Counted from the first letter of the stretch, positions 15,831 through 25,955 are shown. The stretch: DNA of 64,000 nt from RGIG4140 sp045632845 (GCA_045632845.1 JAZQXL010000020.1:111403-175402); one strand, 5' to 3'. The notes: generated by a model from the letters alone, not told the origin. Program-made: numbers and translations.

Positions 15831-16619
15831 ATGATAAAAAACGTTACAATTTATCCTCTTGAAGAGTTTGATGGCATGCGTAAAGCAGGTCGTCTTGCCG
15901 CTGAAACACTTGATTACATTACCCCATTTGTAAAACCAGGTGTTTCAACGGGTTACCTTGATGATTTATTGGAAGCATTTATGCGCCAAAATGGTGGTAT
16001 CCCTGCTTGCATTGGGTACAATGGATACCCAAAAGCAAGTTGCATTTCTCCAAATCATGTTATTTGCCACGGGATTCCTTCTGAAAAGAAAATTTTGCAA
16101 GATGGAGACATTATCAACATCGACATTACTGTCATTCTTGATGGTTGGTATGGTGATACCTCTCGTATGTACTACGTTGGAAAACCATCTTTAAAAGCGC
16201 GTCGTTTGGTGGAAACAACTTATGCTACAATGATGGCGGGAATCGAACAATGCCTACCTGGAAAAACAACTGGTGACATTGGATATGCAATGCAAAAGCT
16301 TGCTGCAAGAGAAAATTATTCTGTTGTTCTTGATTTTTGTGGTCACGGTATTGGAAGAGTCTTTCATGGGCAACCCAACATTTTAAATTATGGCACACCA
16401 GGGGCTGGAACAAAGCTTGTTCCAGGTATGATATTTACCGTTGAACCAATGGTAAATATAGGAACGCATCAAGCCACCATCTTGCCAGATGGGTGGACTG
16501 CCATCACAAAAGACAGATCTTTATCTGCACAATTCGAACATTCTTTGGGAATCACTGAAAATGGATATGAAATTTTCACACTCTCCCCTAAAGGATACAC
16601 CTTTCCGCCTTACAAATAA
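15831..16619 (+). CDS. map: Type I methionine aminopeptidase
   Basis: MAP removes the N-terminal Met from nascent proteins. The 262-residue protein shows the metal-binding pattern of type I MAP: CISPNHVICHGIPS, DGDIINIDITVILDGWYGDTSR, FCGHGIGRVFHGQPNI and MIFTVEPM. The start is the ATG at 15831, giving the normal length; a longer frame from 15726 adds an improbable Lys/Asn-rich extension. The ribosome-binding site is weak (GAG). It is followed after 15 bases by radC, a common alphaproteobacterial pair. Confidence 0.96.
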   Translation: MIKNVTIYPLEEFDGMRKAGRLAAETLDYITPFVKPGVSTGYLDDLLEAFMRQNGGIPACIGYNGYPKASCISPNHVICHGIPSEKKILQDGDIINIDITVILDGWYGDTSRMYYVGKPSLKARRLVETTYATMMAGIEQCLPGKTTGDIGYAMQKLAARENYSVVLDFCGHGIGRVFHGQPNILNYGTPGAGTKLVPGMIFTVEPMVNIGTHQATILPDGWTAITKDRSLSAQFEHSLGITENGYEIFTLSPKGYTFPPYK

Positions 16620-16634
16620 AAAACGGGGTCCTAA

Positions 16635-17345
16635 TTGACAGAAGAAACAAACAATACACCAACTGTTCCAGATTACCTTGGTCATCGATCAAGGATGAAA
16701 AACAAAGTTTTAGATAAAGGTGGAACGTCTTTAACAGAAATTGAACTGTTGGAAGTTTTATTGATGTATTCTATACCAAGAAAAGATGTCAAACCAATCG
16801 CAAAACAATTGCTTCGAAAATTTGTAACACTTAGAAATGTTTTAAATGCTGATCCAGGATTATTAACAGATGTAAAAGGGGTTAAAGAATCCACTATTTG
16901 CTTATTTAAAACTGTTGAGGCTGCCTGTTTGCAAATGGTCGCTCCAAAAGTTCAAAAAGAAACATATTTAGATGATTGGGATTCGATTTTAGACTTTATT
17001 CGTTTAAATTTATCACACAAAGATACTGAATGTTTAATGGTTATTTATTTAAATAGAAAAAAGAAAATTATTACAACCAGTATGTCAAGTACAAGTGGCC
17101 GCTCAAATGTTCAAATTATTCCTTCTGAAATTGTGAATAAATGTGTTTCAGCAAAAGCAGCTGCTATTATTTTAATTCACAATCATCCCTCTGGAAAACC
17201 AACACCATCCGATGCTGATGTCAAAAACACTCACATTTTAGCTGAACAATTATCAACTCTTGATATTGCGTTAGTGGATCATTTGATTGTTGGAAACAAC
17301 ACAGTTTATTCCATCAACAATCGTGGAATTATTAAATCACTTTAA
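16635..17345 (+). CDS. radC: RadC family JAB/MPN-domain protein
   Basis: RadC-family proteins have a helix-hairpin-helix N-terminus and a JAB/MPN metalloprotease-like domain; their biochemical role is still debated. The 236-residue protein has LLMYSIPRKDVKPIAKQLL and a VKGVKESTI HhH segment (about 30-85), and the JAMM motif HNHPSGKPTPSDAD (about 185-198). The start used is TTG at 16635, four bases after GGGGTC; the next ATG at 16695 would remove conserved N-terminal residues. Confidence 0.9.
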   Translation: MTEETNNTPTVPDYLGHRSRMKNKVLDKGGTSLTEIELLEVLLMYSIPRKDVKPIAKQLLRKFVTLRNVLNADPGLLTDVKGVKESTICLFKTVEAACLQMVAPKVQKETYLDDWDSILDFIRLNLSHKDTECLMVIYLNRKKKIITTSMSSTSGRSNVQIIPSEIVNKCVSAKAAAIILIHNHPSGKPTPSDADVKNTHILAEQLSTLDIALVDHLIVGNNTVYSINNRGIIKSL

Positions 17346-18374
17346 TTAAATTCTTTTTATTTTTTTAGGAATACCAGCAATTGATGTAATAGCTCGTTCC
17401 AACATCAACTCTGCAGGAAGTTCAGTTGTTTTTGTTTGTTTTTCTGTTTCTAACAAAAGCTGTAATACTTTTAAAATAAACGTTTTTTTCCACAAATATA
17501 TTTGGGACGCCATAATTTCTTTTTGTTTAAATTGGTTGGCTCTTAATATTTTTTTCAATATTTCATCCCTTGAAACACCGTTTTCAGACATATCCACAGC
17601 CAATAATAATTTGTTAAAATGAGCCATTAATATCCGAACAATTGAAACAGGCGTTTCCCCATTCACCAATAAATTACGACAAATCTTGTCAGCTTGCTGC
17701 TGTTTTCCAAGTGCAACAGCATGGCAAAGCTCATCAAAAGAGGCTGTTTCTGTTTTAGGAATAACAGCTTGTACATCTGCCACAGTGATTTGTTTTTTAT
17801 CCCCCAAATAGGTCATTAATTTATCAAGTTCAGATTGCGTGATAATCCTGTTTTCAACCAAAGATTCTGAAAGCAAATTCATCGCATCAGCATCTGGCGT
17901 ATATCCCTTATCACGCAAATATGATGAAATAAGCAACCTTGTATCTTTTTCGTCATCAGCATAGCATGCAATTTCCAATCCATCTGCTGCATTTTCAACC
18001 AAATTTCTTAACGAAGATGTTTTTTGCAAAGCATCACTTGTTATTAACAAAAATGTATCAGTCTGTATAAAATTTAAATAACTTTCAACACACTCTAAAA
18101 TAGTATTATCTGCCTCTTTAAGCCAAATCAATTTTCTTCCCCCTAAAAATGAAGGCATATTCCCTTCATCTAACAGGCGACTTGGCGTTTCTTTTAAGTG
18201 AGATTTTGTTAGTTTTACTAAAGAAAACTCATCCTTTTGAGGAATAACCATCTTAATAAGGCGTTGAGCACAATCTTCAACAATACCAAAATCTGCACCA
18301 TGAATAAGAGCAACCTTAAAAACGGCACAAATCTGTTTTTGTAAAGACTCAATTTGAGCTGGTTTCGCTTTCAC
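17346..18374 (-). CDS. holA: DNA polymerase III delta subunit
   Basis: HolA is the clamp-loader subunit that opens the beta clamp. The 342-residue protein has the AAA-like N-terminal fold (VALIHGADFGIVEDCAQRL, about 17-35), the LPSFLGGRKLIWL-like beta-interaction region (MPSFLGGRKLIWLKEA) and the C-terminal helical collar domain (about 210-340). It overlaps lptE by 26 bases, as in other alphaproteobacteria. Its stop abuts the convergent radC stop, with no obvious terminator between them. Confidence 0.92.
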   Translation of the reverse strand: MKAKPAQIESLQKQICAVFKVALIHGADFGIVEDCAQRLIKMVIPQKDEFSLVKLTKSHLKETPSRLLDEGNMPSFLGGRKLIWLKEADNTILECVESYLNFIQTDTFLLITSDALQKTSSLRNLVENAADGLEIACYADDEKDTRLLISSYLRDKGYTPDADAMNLLSESLVENRIITQSELDKLMTYLGDKKQITVADVQAVIPKTETASFDELCHAVALGKQQQADKICRNLLVNGETPVSIVRILMAHFNKLLLAVDMSENGVSRDEILKKILRANQFKQKEIMASQIYLWKKTFILKVLQLLLETEKQTKTTELPAELMLERAITSIAGIPKKIKRI

Positions 18375-18870
18375 TTTCCACCTCTTTTTGCTTTAAGTAC
18401 GCAGCAACACGCAATGAAATGTTATTTGCAACAATTTGAACTAAATCTTCTGTTTGTCTTTTTTCAGCTTGATATGTTGTATACGGTTCATAAAAAACGT
18501 TAAACGCACCCAAAGCTGTCGTTGATGAAGACAAAACAGTTTCTTTTGTGTTTTTATCAATTAACTTATAATTAGCTGTTAATGTAATCTTTTTTCTGCT
18601 TGCAAAATTATCCCCTTGAATACTTTGATCTGAAAGCAGTGGACTATCCAAGTAAACTTCTAAAATATACTTTTTAGGGCCATTAATCCTTTTTGGATTT
18701 AATGCATTTTCAATACTTTGTTTAAGCACATATCCGTTGTAATCAGCAATAGGCGCAACCAAAACTTGCTCTGTTTGGGAAACTTCACCCTCATTTGAAT
18801 AATACAATGGTGTAAATCCACAACCAGAAAGGACAAAAAAAGTACCTAAAATTATTTTTTTAAACAACAT
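18349..18870 (-). CDS. lptE: LPS assembly lipoprotein LptE
   Basis: LptE plugs the LptD outer-membrane channel that inserts lipopolysaccharide. The 173-residue product has a lipoprotein signal peptide with lipobox LSGC (about residue 17) followed by GFTPLYY, the family hallmark, then a small alpha/beta domain with YILEVYLDSPLL and a C-terminal amphipathic helix. The start is the ATG at 18870, which follows GAGG and gives a standard signal peptide; the longer frame begins upstream without one. leuS, often upstream in alphaproteobacteria, is absent here. Confidence 0.88.
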   Translation of the reverse strand: MLFKKIILGTFFVLSGCGFTPLYYSNEGEVSQTEQVLVAPIADYNGYVLKQSIENALNPKRINGPKKYILEVYLDSPLLSDQSIQGDNFASRKKITLTANYKLIDKNTKETVLSSSTTALGAFNVFYEPYTTYQAEKRQTEDLVQIVANNISLRVAAYLKQKEVESESETSSN

Positions 18871-18984
18871 ATTGCCTCGTCTAAAAGAAGTAAAAACCTT
18901 TTTCAATTGATTTTTTTTAAAAAACATTGTATGCTTAGTTTAACGATTTTTAGAACAAAAAACAAGGAAAATCATAAGTTTTAC

Positions 18985-19836
18985 ATGCAAAAAACAATTC
19001 CCATTATTGTCGGTCCCACAGCAAGTGGAAAATCAGCATTTTCTTTAAAATTAGCTCAACAAATAAATGGCGAAATTATCAACGCCGATTCTTTGCAAGT
19101 TTATAAAGATATTTTGATTCTCTCTGCAAGACCAAGTGTGCAAGAGCAAAGAGGTATTCCACACCATTTGTATGGGTATTTAGATGCTTATACAACACCA
19201 TCGGTTGCTTCTTGGTTAGAAGATGTTAAATCAACACTTCAAACAATTAAAACACCTTTATTTGTGGGTGGGACTGGCATGTACATCAAAGCATTAACAG
19301 AGGGGATATCCCCTATTCCTGAGGTTGATGAAAACATCAGAGAACTTGTTCGACAAATGCCACTTGAAGAGGTAAAATCTAAAGTTATTAATTGCAAAGC
19401 AATTGACCCTCAACGTTTGAGACGAGCACTTGAAGTTCAACTCACCACAGGAAAACCACTTCAATATTTTCAAGAACTTCCTAAAACAAAAATAATTGAT
19501 AAAGATTTTGAAATTTATTTTTTAAACCCAGATCGTGCTTGGTTATATGAGAGATGCGATCAACGTTTTATTCAAATGCTGCAACAAGGCGCTATTGAGG
19601 AAGTTAAACATTTAAAAAAAATCAACGCAACAGGTGGTATCACAAAAGCAATTGGAATCAAACAAATATCTCAATGGCTCGATGGTGAAATTTCAAATGA
19701 AGAAATGATTTTAAAAGCAACACAAGCAACAAGACATTACGCAAAACGCCAAGTTACTTGGTTTAAAAATCAATTTCCCAAGGCTATTTCTTTTAAACCA
19801 AATGAAATTGATGAGGTTTTAAAAACAATTTTTTAA
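18985..19836 (+). CDS. miaA: tRNA dimethylallyltransferase MiaA
   Basis: MiaA adds the isopentenyl group to A37 of tRNAs reading UNN codons. The 283-residue protein has the P-loop GPTASGKS (about 10-17), NADSLQVY, the FVGGTGMYIKAL motif, RLRRALEV and a C-terminal HYAKRQVTWFK. The start is placed at ATG 18985 because the P-loop is normally close to the N-terminus; the frame opens earlier at 18907. The middle insertion domain is shorter than in E. coli MiaA. Confidence 0.95.
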   Translation: MQKTIPIIVGPTASGKSAFSLKLAQQINGEIINADSLQVYKDILILSARPSVQEQRGIPHHLYGYLDAYTTPSVASWLEDVKSTLQTIKTPLFVGGTGMYIKALTEGISPIPEVDENIRELVRQMPLEEVKSKVINCKAIDPQRLRRALEVQLTTGKPLQYFQELPKTKIIDKDFEIYFLNPDRAWLYERCDQRFIQMLQQGAIEEVKHLKKINATGGITKAIGIKQISQWLDGEISNEEMILKATQATRHYAKRQVTWFKNQFPKAISFKPNEIDEVLKTIF

Positions 19837-19940
19837 GCATACACAATATCCTCGGTCTATTTTTTCTTTTAAAACTATTGAATCACTTTTAACATTGGAA
19901 AAACAACTAAGTACAAACATTTAATCCCACTTATTTTTTC

Positions 19941-19969
19941 TTGATTTTGACTTAAAAGCATATTATACT
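19941..19969 (+). promoter_or_regulatory. Predicted promoter of the coiled-coil membrane protein gene
   Basis: TTGATT, 17 bases, TATACT, about 35 bases before the start codon. Confidence 0.6.
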
Positions 19970-20004
19970 TTTTTTAAATTGGCTGTTTGTTTAAAGGAGA
20001 AAAC

Positions 20005-21618
20005 ATGTTTATATCTCAAAATAATTTATCCACACAAGACGATCTTATTTTAAACATTGATAAGCCAGTTAAACAGCCTTGGTGGGATAAAAAGGGATTT
20101 ATTGCCGCAGCTATTTTCAGCGCTGTATGGCTTGCATTTATTTGGGATTATTTATTTTCTTCTGGTTGGTGGAGCACAAGACATGAACTCTCCCCAGCTG
20201 AATTTATTGGCGGATTATGCGGATTATTTATCCCTATAGTCATTGCCGTTTTAATCAGCTCTTATTTTGATAGAGCCAATCAATTAAACTACGAGGCTCA
20301 AACTTTACGTTCGTATTTAGGAGAACTTGTCTATCCAACAAATAGCGGTGCAACCTATACAAAATCAATAACAAATGCGTTAAGAGAGCAAGTTCAAGAA
20401 TTCAAAAAAGTTTATACCAACACAGCAAGGCAAACGCAAGAATTGGGAGCACAACTCCACCAGTGGTCTGACGAGGTTGCTCAACAGATTCATCAATTAA
20501 ACATCAACACATCAAACAGTATTCGAGAACTTTCTAGCAGTATTGAAAGGTTGAATGCGCATACTGTTAAAGCAGGAAAACAAGTTTCTCAAAGTGCAAC
20601 TTCTTTTAATGAAAAACTTGTGTTATTGCAAAGAATTACAAATGAATCAAGTGCATCTTTTAATCCAATTATATCAGAACTTCAAACTGTTGCGAATGAA
20701 TTAAAAAAGATTGAATCATCACTCAAAGAATCTGATTTGGCCGCTAAAAATATTTTAGAAGGCACACAAAATTCAACTGAAAAGATTGAAACAAATCTCA
20801 ACAATATCAAAGAAATTATTTCTGCTTATGAACAAACTTCAAATAAAAAAGAGGAACTGTTAGAAAGCAGATTAAAACAAGCAAAAGCTGTTTTAAACAT
20901 TCAAAATGAAGCTATCGAAAAATCTGACAAGTTCTTAAAAGAGCATGAAGATATTATCTTAAAAGCACAAACATCTATCCGCAGCCACAACACAGCCCTT
21001 ATGCAGGCAGAAACACATGTTAAAAACCACCAAGAAACATTGGATAAAACCCTAACCTCTTCCCTTCAAAAAATAAAAGAAATCGATTCTTCTTTAATTG
21101 AAAACTGTGATAAAACAACAAAAGCAATCAATGAAGCTATTGAAAAATTAAAAACAGCTCACAACGACTTAAAAGAAAGTGCAGATTCGGCTCCATTATT
21201 TAAAAATTTAGAAACAAATGCAGTAGATACACCAACTAAAAAACCTGTTGATTTCTTGCAAAATGCTTCAGCTATTTTGGATAAACTTCAAATGTTTTCT
21301 ATCGATATGGCTCATATATTCACACCAAAATCAGAATCAACATTGTGGAAAAAATACTATGATGGGGATAAAACTGTATTTATGCGCCACATTACACGTA
21401 TGATTTCAGAAACACAGCACAAACAAATCAAAGAATTATACAAAGAAAATGCTGAGTTTAATCAAGCCATCAACAGATATATGACTGAATTTGAAGATAT
21501 GACTCAAGCTGTTCAAAAAGAAGACGAAAATAAACTTTTGATGAGCATTTTGATTGGCTCTGATATTGGACGCTTATATATGGTTCTTGCTGACGTGTTA
21601 AAAAGACAAGATTCTTAA
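20005..21618 (+). CDS. Membrane-anchored long coiled-coil protein of unknown function
   Basis: The 537-residue protein has a short cytoplasmic tail, two membrane helices (about residues 30-50, FIAAAIFSAVWLAFIWDYLF, and 68-90, FIGGLCGLFIPIVIAVLISSYF), and then about 330 residues of predicted coiled coil rich in Gln, Lys, Glu and Ser with repeated ISEL/IKEI heptads. The last ~100 residues form a separate globular domain (LWKKYYDGDKTVFMRHITRMI to YMVLADVLKRQD). This plan recalls polarity or division scaffold proteins of alphaproteobacteria, but I cannot name a family. It is monocistronic with its own promoter. Its 3' end overlaps the convergent phoR stop. Start: AAAGGAG, seven bases, ATG. Confidence 0.7.
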   Translation: MFISQNNLSTQDDLILNIDKPVKQPWWDKKGFIAAAIFSAVWLAFIWDYLFSSGWWSTRHELSPAEFIGGLCGLFIPIVIAVLISSYFDRANQLNYEAQTLRSYLGELVYPTNSGATYTKSITNALREQVQEFKKVYTNTARQTQELGAQLHQWSDEVAQQIHQLNINTSNSIRELSSSIERLNAHTVKAGKQVSQSATSFNEKLVLLQRITNESSASFNPIISELQTVANELKKIESSLKESDLAAKNILEGTQNSTEKIETNLNNIKEIISAYEQTSNKKEELLESRLKQAKAVLNIQNEAIEKSDKFLKEHEDIILKAQTSIRSHNTALMQAETHVKNHQETLDKTLTSSLQKIKEIDSSLIENCDKTTKAINEAIEKLKTAHNDLKESADSAPLFKNLETNAVDTPTKKPVDFLQNASAILDKLQMFSIDMAHIFTPKSESTLWKKYYDGDKTVFMRHITRMISETQHKQIKELYKENAEFNQAINRYMTEFEDMTQAVQKEDENKLLMSILIGSDIGRLYMVLADVLKRQDS

Positions 21619-23015
21619 AAATCTATTGGCAAATACACACTAAAGGTTGTACCTTTTTTAACAGAACTTTGTACTTCAATCACACCTTCATGATCATTCA
21701 CAATTTGTTGTGCAATACCAAGTCCCAAACCCGTTCCTTCTACCGCCCTGCTTTTTAAATTATCTACACGATAAAAACGTTCAAATAAACGAGAAATATT
21801 TTGTGGCGCAATAGGTGTCCCTGTATTATGAATACTGACCATAACAACCTGTCTGATATCACTAAAATATTTGTCCGATTTTTTAGGAAACCCAGAGCAT
21901 AATTGAGCTTTAACCGTGATTACAGAATCATCTGCACCATATTTGATAGCATTATCAATTAAATTTTGAAAAACATGCACCAAATCATTTTTATTACCTA
22001 TCAATCTAGGGATATCATGCAACAACTTTAATTCGATTTTTTTATGAGAATTCAAAGCCTTGTTCTCAAGAGAATTAATCACACTTTGCAACAAATCAAC
22101 AATCAAAATAACATCAGTACGCTTTTCTTTTTGTGTCACTTGAACTTTAGAAAGAAGCAACAAATCCTGAACCAAATTTGTCATTCTTGATGTTTGCTCG
22201 GCCATTAAATTCAAAAACTTTTCACGAGCAACTTCATCATCTTTTGCAGCTCCTTGCAATGTTTCAATAAAACCTGAAAGAACTGATAAAGGTGTTTTTA
22301 ATTCATGACTTGCATTGGCAAAAAAATCAGACTGCTGCTGTTTAAACAACTTTAACTGTGTAACATCATGCATAGCCATAACCATAACACCACCATTTTT
22401 TGAAACAGCGGGCAACCGTTCTAACCGAACTTGAAATGAATAAAAACTTTCATCTTCAAAATCCCACTCAAACCATTCTTGACGGCTTTTTTTATTAGAT
22501 AATTGATCGAAAGCATTTTGAAAATCTTGAGCATTAAAGACATCAAACATAGAGAGATGCAAAATATCTTCACCAAAAAAATTTCGCCCCATTTTATTTA
22601 CAAAAACAAGAAAACCATCCTCATTTATCAAAAACAAAGGATCTGGTAAATTTTCCAAAATCCGATCGGCAGAAATAGTTTGATTAGACCACCTATGTTT
22701 CACAGACAAAAATGCATCTGCCAACCGAAAAGATCCAAAAATACCTTTATGCACATGAGGCAAATCAACATCACGTCCTTGAGACAAATCTTTCAAATAT
22801 GAAATAAATTGTTCTTGCTCATGAAACACATAAATCGTCCAAAACACTGTTAACACAAAAAAAACAAACAAAAAGCAAAGAGCTGTTAAAAAATTAACTT
22901 TTCCCAAAAACAATAGACAAATCAAAGCAATAACAATAGGTATATTTAAAACAAATATCCGTGCTAGGAAACGAAACAAATAAAACGGTGTTTTTTTAAC
23001 TTTTCTTTTTATCAT
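21615..23015 (-). CDS. phoR: PhoR-like sensor histidine kinase
   Basis: This 466-residue membrane kinase has two N-terminal membrane helices (about 15-65), a PAS domain (ENLPDPLFLINEDGFLVFVN, about 125-230), HisKA with the phospho-acceptor in SHELKTPLSVLSGFIETL (His near 238), and HATPase with DNAIKYG, GTGLGLGIA. The PAS plus ETLQG H-box pattern is that of PhoR, phosphate-starvation sensor for PhoB. A phoB-like gene occurs separately at 49.5 kb. The start is the ATG at 23015 with GGA upstream; the longer frame would overlap the mutS start. Confidence 0.85.
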   Translation of the reverse strand: MIKRKVKKTPFYLFRFLARIFVLNIPIVIALICLLFLGKVNFLTALCFLFVFFVLTVFWTIYVFHEQEQFISYLKDLSQGRDVDLPHVHKGIFGSFRLADAFLSVKHRWSNQTISADRILENLPDPLFLINEDGFLVFVNKMGRNFFGEDILHLSMFDVFNAQDFQNAFDQLSNKKSRQEWFEWDFEDESFYSFQVRLERLPAVSKNGGVMVMAMHDVTQLKLFKQQQSDFFANASHELKTPLSVLSGFIETLQGAAKDDEVAREKFLNLMAEQTSRMTNLVQDLLLLSKVQVTQKEKRTDVILIVDLLQSVINSLENKALNSHKKIELKLLHDIPRLIGNKNDLVHVFQNLIDNAIKYGADDSVITVKAQLCSGFPKKSDKYFSDIRQVVMVSIHNTGTPIAPQNISRLFERFYRVDNLKSRAVEGTGLGLGIAQQIVNDHEGVIEVQSSVKKGTTFSVYLPIDF

Positions 23016-23057
23016 ACATCCATTATAATAGATTACCAAAGAAAAGGAAAGAATAAA

Positions 23058-25679
23058 ATGAAACAACATAAACAAACGCCGATGATGGCGCAATATACAG
23101 AAATTAAAAACCAATATCCTGATTGCTTATTATTTTATCGTCTTGGCGATTTTTATGAATTGTTTTATGAGGATGCAAAAATAGCATCACGCGTTCTTGG
23201 TCTTGTTTTAACCTCACGCGGCAAATCCGAAGGAACACAAAATGTTCCAATGTGCGGTATTCCTTTTCACGCCTATCAAAACTATCTCACAAGACTTGTT
23301 AAAGATGGTTTTAAAGTTGCTATATGCGAACAAGTTGAAGACCCTGCTGAAGCAAAAAAACGTGGTTCTACCGCTATTGTAAAAAGAGATGTTGTTCGCA
23401 TTGTTACCGCAGGTACCTTAGTCGAAGATGAACTTTTAGAAGCTAAAAAGAATAATTTTTTGCTCACTGTTGTCCCTGGGTTTAATGATTTTGCAATTGC
23501 ATGGGCCGATGTTTCAACTGGTGTATTTTTCACTCAAACATGTTCCGAAGAAGATATTTTTTCTGTCATTATGAGACTTGCCCCTGCTGAAATTTTATTG
23601 CCCGAAAACTTCATTGAGCTTCATCCAACCGCTATTAAGGAAAAAGATGAGCGCTACACATTTTGGAAAACAGAAAATTTTTCATACTTAAAGGGTAAAG
23701 ATGAATTAGACGCCTTTTTTAACAAACAAAACACTGATGGATTTGAGCGTCATGAAATAACAGCATGTGGGGCTTTATTAGCCTATATCTTACACACTCA
23801 AAAAGAAACAAAACCAGCCTTAAGATTCCCTATCAAAACACACTCGCACAAGTTTATGGAAATTGATGCCTCAACAAGATCTAGTCTTGAATTAACGACA
23901 TCTTTAGGCAACAACAAAAATGAAACAAGTGTATTAAAAACCATTGATGAAACAAAAACAGCAATGGGGGCTAGGTTATTAAATACACAGTTATCCACAC
24001 CACTTTTAGATATAACTGAAATCAACAACCGTTTAGATAAAATTGATTTTTTCAGCCAAAATCCATTGATAAGGGATAAAGTTAGAGATGTTTTAAAAAC
24101 AATACCAGATATTGAACGCGCTTTATCACGTATTTTAATTGGAAATAGCAACCCAAAAGAAATTTTATCCACAGCTCTTGGACTTGAAAAACTACCTCTT
24201 CTTCGTGAAATTATCTCAAACAATCTTGTTCCTCCATCACTTCAAAAAGATCTTCAAATTATGGGAGAATATTCTGGGCTTGTAAAAGAAATTACAAGAG
24301 CAATTAATCCTGAAGCAAAAAATCAATTAGCTAGAAGCGGTGGTTTCATCCGTATGGGATATTCCGCTCAACTAGATGAGTTAGTTTTGTTGAAAGAAAA
24401 TATCAAATATACCTTGCTTGAACTGCAAAAAAAATATTCTGAACAAACAGGTATTTCAAATATCAAAATCGCATTTAACAACTTGGTTGGATACTACATT
24501 GAAGTACCATCAAAATCAGCAGACCCCCTTTTAACAGATAAATCACAAGGATTTATCCACAAGCAAACAATGCTTAATGTGGTACGTTTTACAACTGAAG
24601 AATTAATTGCACTTGAACATAAGATTATGAATGCAAATGAATTAGCAATTGAAATGGAAGTTGCTATATTCAATCAGTTTGTTGAACAAATAAGAAGCCT
24701 TAATGATTCCATCGTTATGACTTGTATTGCTCTTAGCAATATTGACGTTGCCACAGCCCTTTCCTATTATGCAGAAATCAATCATTGGACTCGTCCAATT
24801 TTAACAGATGATAACTCTTTTGAAATCAAAGCTGGAAGACATCCTGTTGTTGAAAAATCACTTGCAAAAAACAGTGTTTCTTTTATTCCCAACAACTGTT
24901 CAATGTCTATCGATGCAAGCTTACTTTGGATTATAACAGGTCCCAATATGGCTGGTAAAAGTACCTTTTTACGACAAAATGCCGTTATTGCAATTTTGGC
25001 ACAAATGGGATCTTTTGTTCCTGCTGAATATGCAAAAATCGGCATTATTGACAAACTTTATTCTCGTGTTGGGGCAAGTGATGATTTAGCTAGAGGTAGA
25101 TCAACATTTATGGTTGAAATGGTTGAAGTTGCAGCCATTTTGAACAATGCAACAGAAAAATCTCTTGTTATTTTAGATGAAGTTGGTCGTGGAACCGCAA
25201 CCTATGATGGCCTTTCTATTGCTTGGTCAGTGATTGAATATTTGCATGACGTGAATAGATGTAGAGCTCTTTTTGCCACACATTACCACGAATTAACAGC
25301 CCTTGCTAATCGGATGGATAAAATTGATCTTTACACAATGCGTATTAAAGAATGGAAGGGCGACATTGTCTTTTTGCATGAAATATGCCAAGGGGCCACA
25401 GATAGATCCTATGGTATTCATGTTGGAAAATTAGCTGGATTACCTTCAAGTGTCTTAACAAGAGCTGAAGAAATACTTGAGCAATTGGAAGAAAAAAAAC
25501 AAGATCAAAAACCATTATTTGACGATTTGCCCTTGTTTTCACAATGTTTAAAAACAATATCAAAAGAAAAAGAATCTCCTGCCCTTGAAGCTTTAAAAAA
25601 GCTAGATGTTGATTCTTTATCACCACGTGATGCTTTGGATTATATGTATAAATTAAAAAGTATGTTGGAGGAAAAATGA
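23058..25679 (+). CDS. mutS: DNA mismatch repair protein MutS
   Basis: MutS recognises mispairs and small loops. The 873-residue protein begins with the mismatch-binding domain (TPMMAQYTEIKNQYPDCLLFYRLGDFYELF, containing the FYE motif), then connector, core and clamp domains and the ABC-type ATPase with Walker A GPNMAGKST (about 628-636), the signature region VGASDDLARGRSTFMVEM, Walker B LVILDEVGRGT and the His loop ATHYHE. It is full length. The start has AAAGGAA. It overlaps the next gene by 4 bases. Confidence 0.98.
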   Translation: MKQHKQTPMMAQYTEIKNQYPDCLLFYRLGDFYELFYEDAKIASRVLGLVLTSRGKSEGTQNVPMCGIPFHAYQNYLTRLVKDGFKVAICEQVEDPAEAKKRGSTAIVKRDVVRIVTAGTLVEDELLEAKKNNFLLTVVPGFNDFAIAWADVSTGVFFTQTCSEEDIFSVIMRLAPAEILLPENFIELHPTAIKEKDERYTFWKTENFSYLKGKDELDAFFNKQNTDGFERHEITACGALLAYILHTQKETKPALRFPIKTHSHKFMEIDASTRSSLELTTSLGNNKNETSVLKTIDETKTAMGARLLNTQLSTPLLDITEINNRLDKIDFFSQNPLIRDKVRDVLKTIPDIERALSRILIGNSNPKEILSTALGLEKLPLLREIISNNLVPPSLQKDLQIMGEYSGLVKEITRAINPEAKNQLARSGGFIRMGYSAQLDELVLLKENIKYTLLELQKKYSEQTGISNIKIAFNNLVGYYIEVPSKSADPLLTDKSQGFIHKQTMLNVVRFTTEELIALEHKIMNANELAIEMEVAIFNQFVEQIRSLNDSIVMTCIALSNIDVATALSYYAEINHWTRPILTDDNSFEIKAGRHPVVEKSLAKNSVSFIPNNCSMSIDASLLWIITGPNMAGKSTFLRQNAVIAILAQMGSFVPAEYAKIGIIDKLYSRVGASDDLARGRSTFMVEMVEVAAILNNATEKSLVILDEVGRGTATYDGLSIAWSVIEYLHDVNRCRALFATHYHELTALANRMDKIDLYTMRIKEWKGDIVFLHEICQGATDRSYGIHVGKLAGLPSSVLTRAEEILEQLEEKKQDQKPLFDDLPLFSQCLKTISKEKESPALEALKKLDVDSLSPRDALDYMYKLKSMLEEK

Positions 25680-25951
25680 TACCTTTTTATCAAATTATGG
25701 CCACACTCTTATTTTCAGGCATAAACTTTCTTATTTTTCTGCTTTTCATAGGGTTTGTAATCTTTTTTATTTATATTGCAGCATATATTGCATTACCTAT
25801 TCTTTTAATTTTGTTCATCTTGTATTTGTTTGGCCAAATTACACGTATTGCGAACATTAAAATTACACCTAAAATTTTCACAAAACAAAGAGAAACAAAA
25901 AGAAAAAATGATGACAATATCATTGATGTTGATTACACAGAAATAAAATAA
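25676..25951 (+). CDS. Small membrane protein of unknown function
   Basis: This 91-residue protein overlaps mutS by ATGA, so it is translationally coupled. Residues about 8-60 are very hydrophobic (one long or two short membrane helices), then there is a basic stretch KQRETKRKN and an acidic tail DDNIIDVDYTEIK. A hydrophobic protein with a short IIDVDY-like tail is a pattern I associate with uncharacterised alphaproteobacterial proteins, but I do not recognise the family. Confidence 0.6.
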   Translation: MIPFYQIMATLLFSGINFLIFLLFIGFVIFFIYIAAYIALPILLILFILYLFGQITRIANIKITPKIFTKQRETKRKNDDNIIDVDYTEIK

Positions 25952-25955
25952 AAAA

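Noticed and set aside
23016..23114. Longer start for the PhoR-like kinase overlapping mutS
   Set aside because: It has no ribosome-binding site and overlaps mutS on the other strand; the ATG at 23015 is better placed.
23990..24180. TTATCCACA words within mutS as DnaA boxes
   Set aside because: Isolated copies also occur in trxB, greA and xseA. Only the paired, non-coding ones at 37.1-37.4 kb were taken as origin boxes.
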